A stretch of DNA of 9,190 nt from contig FR901439.1 of assembly GCA_000438355.1 (NCBI GenBank), positions 7,229-16,418 on the forward strand. Direction: 5' to 3'. This stretch comes from Clostridium sp. CAG:273 (GTDB lineage Bacteria > Bacillota > Clostridia > TANB77 > CAG-508). This document shows positions 5,974 through 9,190 of this stretch, piece by piece. Both the position numbers and the translations under genes were made by a program. Under the pieces are notes generated by a model. It was not told where the DNA came from. It searched no databases and saw only the letters and a program-made list of their open reading frames with translations. Numbering within the stretch: the first letter of the stretch is position 1; every line of letters begins with the position of its first letter.

Positions 5974-8394
5974 ATGAAAGCAAGCGTAGAATGGTTAAAT
6001 GAATATGCAGACATAGATGTTTCTGCAAAAGAATTAGGCGATATTCTTACTATGACTGGGTCTAAAGTTGAGACTATAGATGACAAAAGTGAAGAGATTA
6101 AAAATGTTGTGGTAGGTAAAATTTTAGAGGTTAAAAAACATATTAATGCAGAAAAGTTAGTTGTTACAAAAGTAGATGTAGGAAATGGAGAGATACTACA
6201 AATTGTAACAGGTGCAAGTAATATTATTGTTGGTACATCTGGTCAAATTGTACCTGTAGCAAAGCCTAACTCTATTCTTCCAGGAGGAAAAGAAATTAAA
6301 ACTGGAAAGCTTCGCGGAATTGAATCTTGCGGAATGCTTTGTTCTATTGGAGAGCTTGGAATTGATCCAGCTTCTTATCCAGATGCAATTGAGGATGGAA
6401 TATTTATTTTAGATAGTAAATATGAAGAAAATGTAGGTGATAATATTGTAGATGTATTAGGTTTGGGGGAGTCTATAATAGATTTTGAAATTACTCCTAA
6501 TAGACCAGATTGCTTATCTATAGAAGGTTTAGGAAGAGAAACAGCAGTTTCCTTAGATAAGCAATTTAAAAATCCTAGAAAAAATTTGGATGAAATGAAA
6601 GTAGAAAATAAGAAAGAAATAGAAGGATTAACAGTAGAAATTTCAGCTCCAGATTTGTGTTATAGATATATAGCGAGAATTGCTAAGAATATTAAAATTG
6701 GTCCTTCTCCAGATTGGATGGTAAGAAGACTTAGTGCTTGTGGAGTAAGGTCTATTAATAATATTGTAGATATTACAAATTATGTTATGCTAGAGCTTGG
6801 TCAACCAATGCATGCATTTGACATTAATTCTATCGAAGGAAAACATATTAATGTAAGAAGAGCAAATAAAGATGAAGAGATAGTAACTTTAGATGGTCAA
6901 ATGAGAAAATTAGATGAAAGTATGCTTGTTATTGCTGATAGCAAAAAGCCAGTTGCAATTGCAGGCGTAATGGGTGGCGAAAATTCTGAAATAGAAAATG
7001 ATACTAAAACAATAGTATTTGAGTCAGCAGTGTTTTATGGAGGAAATGTTAGAAAAACTGCAAAAGCTGTAGGACTAAGAACAGAGGCTTCAAGCAGATA
7101 TGAAAAAGGTTTGTCTCCTGAAAATGCAATAAGAGCAGTAAATAGAGCAATTGAATTAGTGGAATTACTAGGGGCAGGAGAAACTATAGATGGTATGATT
7201 GATGTTTATCCGACAAAACAAAAAACAGTAGAAATTCCTTTAGAAGTAGAAAGAATAAATAAATTATTAGGTATAAATGTATCTAAAGAAGAAATGATAA
7301 AAATACTCAACAAGTTGGATATAAAAGTTGAAAATGACATTGTTAAGCCACCATTTTTTAGACAAGATATTGAGCAAACAGCAGACGTTGCAGAAGAAAT
7401 ATTACGTTTTTATGGATATGATAAATTAGAAACAACATTAGTTAGCGCAGATACAACATTAGGTGGAAGAAATAAAAAACAAACAATTGAAGAAAATATA
7501 TCTAATTTACTTGTACATAGTGGATTATCTGAAATTTGCACATATGGATTTGTTAGTGAGAGTGACCTAAGAAAGTGTAATATTTCTAAAGATAACATTT
7601 ATGCTAAACAGTCAATTAAAATAAAAAATCCATTAAGCGAAGATTATACAATGATGAAAACAACTTCTGTACCATCAATGATGCAAATGCTTGAAAATAA
7701 CAATAACTATAAAAATAAAAACGTAAAATTGTTTGATATTTCTAGAATTTATAAAAATGTTAATGAAAACATAGAAAAAGGTGAACTTCCAGAAGAAGAT
7801 ACAATCCTTACAATAGGAATGTATGGAGATGATGTTGATTTTTATGTATTAAAAGGATTAGTAGAAAACGTTTTAAGTATAGCAAATCTTGCAAAATATG
7901 ATATTGTAAAAGAGACAGAAAATGAAATGTATCATCCTGGAAGATGTGCAAATTTAAAAGTGGGAAGAGATATAATTGGAACAATTGGAGAGGTAAATCC
8001 ACTTCTTGCAACAAATTATGATATCTCTCAGAGAATATTATTTGCAGAAATAAATATAGATAAAATAATTAAATATTCTAGAAATGTAAAGAAATATATA
8101 CCAATTCCAAAATATCCTGCTGTTGAGAGAGATATTGCAATGGTAGTAGATGAAGATATTGAAGTTGGACAAATTGAAAAAATAATAGAAAAGAAAGCAA
8201 AAAAATTATTAGAGGAAGCTAAATTGTTTGATGTCTACAGAAGTGAAAAAATTGGAGAGAGCAAGAAAAGTGTAGCATATGCACTTAAATTTAGAGTTCC
8301 AGATAGAACTTTAACAGATGAAGAAGTAAATGTTGCTATGAAAGAAATTTTAGATTCACTTGAGAAAGAAGTGCATGCAGAATTAAGAAAATAA
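5974..8394 (+). CDS. pheT: Phenylalanyl-tRNA synthetase beta subunit (EC 6.1.1.20)
   Basis: PheT supplies tRNA recognition and editing of mis-charged Tyr-tRNA to the synthetase. The 806 residues are the full bacterial length. In order: N-terminal MKASVEWLNEY; an EMAP/OB-type tRNA-binding domain (about 40-150, with VVVGKILEVKKH and GKLRGIESCGMLCS); ITPNRPDCLSIEGLGRE (173-189); the B3/B4 editing domain (about 215-390, with NIVDITNYVMLELGQPMHAFD at 263-283, IAGVMGGENSEI at 329-340 and RTEASSRYEKG at 369-379); B5 (about 415-485, with FFRQDIEQTADVAEEILRFYGYD and its acidic metal-binding residues); a degenerate class II fold; and the C-terminal anticodon-binding FDX-ACB domain (about 712-806, KYPAVERDIAMVV to RTLTDEEV). 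The start ATG 5974 has AAAGGA 9 nt upstream. All domains are intact. Confidence 0.98.
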   Translation: MKASVEWLNEYADIDVSAKELGDILTMTGSKVETIDDKSEEIKNVVVGKILEVKKHINAEKLVVTKVDVGNGEILQIVTGASNIIVGTSGQIVPVAKPNSILPGGKEIKTGKLRGIESCGMLCSIGELGIDPASYPDAIEDGIFILDSKYEENVGDNIVDVLGLGESIIDFEITPNRPDCLSIEGLGRETAVSLDKQFKNPRKNLDEMKVENKKEIEGLTVEISAPDLCYRYIARIAKNIKIGPSPDWMVRRLSACGVRSINNIVDITNYVMLELGQPMHAFDINSIEGKHINVRRANKDEEIVTLDGQMRKLDESMLVIADSKKPVAIAGVMGGENSEIENDTKTIVFESAVFYGGNVRKTAKAVGLRTEASSRYEKGLSPENAIRAVNRAIELVELLGAGETIDGMIDVYPTKQKTVEIPLEVERINKLLGINVSKEEMIKILNKLDIKVENDIVKPPFFRQDIEQTADVAEEILRFYGYDKLETTLVSADTTLGGRNKKQTIEENISNLLVHSGLSEICTYGFVSESDLRKCNISKDNIYAKQSIKIKNPLSEDYTMMKTTSVPSMMQMLENNNNYKNKNVKLFDISRIYKNVNENIEKGELPEEDTILTIGMYGDDVDFYVLKGLVENVLSIANLAKYDIVKETENEMYHPGRCANLKVGRDIIGTIGEVNPLLATNYDISQRILFAEINIDKIIKYSRNVKKYIPIPKYPAVERDIAMVVDEDIEVGQIEKIIEKKAKKLLEEAKLFDVYRSEKIGESKKSVAYALKFRVPDRTLTDEEVNVAMKEILDSLEKEVHAELRK

Positions 8395-8505
8395 GCAAAT
8401 AATGAAAGAAGTATCCAGTAATATTTCCAATAGTATTTATAGAACTAAAATTTAATTAGAAAAAATTATTCTTTATACTTAATTATTTTATATGATTTAA
8501 ATTAT
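8395..8505 (+). other. pheT 3' untranslated region, nothing recognised
   Basis: AT-rich sequence between the pheT stop and the shared terminator. No open frame with a ribosome binding site and no RNA motif were seen. Confidence 0.5.
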
Positions 8506-8534
8506 AAAAAACCCCAGTAATTCTGGGGTTTTTT
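8506..8534. terminator. Bidirectional intrinsic terminator between pheT and the arginase gene
   Basis: AAAAAACCCCAG (8506-8517) pairs perfectly with CTGGGGTTTTTT (8523-8534) around a TAATT loop. The GC core of CCCCAG is flanked by A6 and T6, so the hairpin terminates pheT on the + strand and the arginase-family gene on the - strand. Confidence 0.95.
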
Positions 8535-8598
8535 ATAAAATGAAACTTTTCAAATCTATTTATAATTTTCATAAATAAAAATGAAAGGTTACCTATTT

Positions 8599-9190
8599 CT
8601 ATTTTAGTATTCTTTCTATAATTTGAGTAGCAATTTCTTCTGTTACTCTATTTTTGTCTAAAAGAGGGTTAAGTTCAACTAAATCAAAAGATTTTACAAC
8701 ATCCTTATTAATTTCTTTATTTATTAAATCTGCTATTTTGTAAGCATCGTCTAAATTAATTCCATCAATGGCAGGTATTGATACACCTGGAGCAATTTTA
8801 GGGTCTATTATATCTAAGTCATAACTTATATGTACTCCATCAGTTCCATTTGAAGCTATTTCTATTGCTTTTTTAAACATAGCTTCTACACCATATTTTT
8901 GTATGTCTTTTGTTGAAATTAATGTAACACCTGCATCTTTAATGTTAGGAAGTTCTAATTCATCAATGTCTCTGCCTCCAAGTATTACAGCATTTTTAGG
9001 ATTATAGAAATTTCCATTATGAAAATCTGCTAAAAGCTTTTTCTCATAATTTGTAATAACTGCATAAGGTAAGCCATGTAAATTACCAGATTGAGTAGTT
9101 TCAAGTGTATTATAATCTCCATGAGCATCAACCCATATAATTCCCATATTTTTATGAGTATTTATAGAAGCAAGAGCAGAAGCAATTGCT
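8599..9190 (-). CDS. rocF: Arginase family protein (probable arginase), 5' partial
   Basis: The frame stays open to the right edge (AIASALASINTHKN before the first visible Met at 9147), so the true start lies outside the window. About 196 residues of an expected 300 or so are present. By family, the enzyme hydrolyses arginine to ornithine and urea in the cytoplasm with two Mn2+ ions. Visible metal and substrate motifs, numbered from the window edge, are WVDAHGDYNT (19-28, Asp and His ligands), SGNLHGLPYA (34-43), SYDLDIIDP (122-130, the second Asp pair), APGV, and FDLVELNPLLD (168-178). The upstream GGDHS-type motif is off-window. SGNxHG and VELNPLLD favour arginase over agmatinase or formimidoylglutamase, but with the N-terminus missing the substrate is a family-level call. 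It converges on pheT and shares its terminator. Confidence 0.85.
   Translation of the reverse strand, partial: AIASALASINTHKNMGIIWVDAHGDYNTLETTQSGNLHGLPYAVITNYEKKLLADFHNGNFYNPKNAVILGGRDIDELELPNIKDAGVTLISTKDIQKYGVEAMFKKAIEIASNGTDGVHISYDLDIIDPKIAPGVSIPAIDGINLDDAYKIADLINKEINKDVVKSFDLVELNPLLDKNRVTEEIATQIIERILK

Noticed and set aside
7410..8014. - strand open frames within pheT
   Set aside because: They are antisense to intact pheT and the composition is typical of reversed AT-rich coding DNA.

Overview
The window comes from a very AT-rich, low-GC Gram-positive genome, most likely an uncultured or gut-type member of the Clostridia (Bacillota). The evidence is the strong A/T codon bias, purine-rich Shine-Dalgarno sites (AAAGGAGG, GGAGG, AAAGGAG), a T-box leader in front of pheS, a rplM-rpsI pair, and house-keeping proteins of Firmicutes type. 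TGA is not used as a sense codon in any gene here, so the standard code applies. No mobile element, CRISPR array, rRNA or tRNA gene was seen.

Left block (1-3015, + strand): three membrane-associated genes in a row. The first runs in from the left edge. It appears to be the C-terminal part of an alcohol-acetyltransferase/condensation-like acyltransferase joined in one reading frame to a six-helix DUF6320-like membrane domain. It is followed by two different alpha/beta hydrolases, each with one N-terminal membrane anchor: an HSL/acetyl-esterase type (HGGSYVG, GDSAGG) and an S33/YqkD type (GLSMG). The block ends at a strong hairpin that can terminate from both sides. An acyl-transferring enzyme beside two esterase-like proteins suggests acyl-ester turnover at the membrane, but no substrate can be read from the sequence.

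Middle block (3036-4018, - strand): rplM (L13) and rpsI (S9), separated by one base. They are preceded by a good sigma-A promoter (TTGACT-17-TAGAAT) and a leader of roughly 100 nt with a GC-rich block, which fits an autoregulatory L13 leader. An AT-rich, non-coding divergent region follows (about 4019-4340). It contains promoter-like sequences and a 10-bp direct repeat, GTGCATATGT.

Right block (about 4317-8535, + strand): a complete T-box leader with a Phe (UUC) specifier, a UGGU tRNA-acceptor bulge and an intrinsic terminator controls pheS. After an unusually long 178-nt gap comes pheT. Together they encode the alpha2beta2 phenylalanyl-tRNA synthetase, whose expression should rise when uncharged tRNA-Phe accumulates. 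A bidirectional terminator (8506-8534) separates pheT from a convergent arginase-family gene whose 5' end lies beyond the right edge.

Most of the window is ordinary core-genome content. The least conventional part is the left membrane acyltransferase/hydrolase block. I saw nothing that I can defend as a wholly new system.
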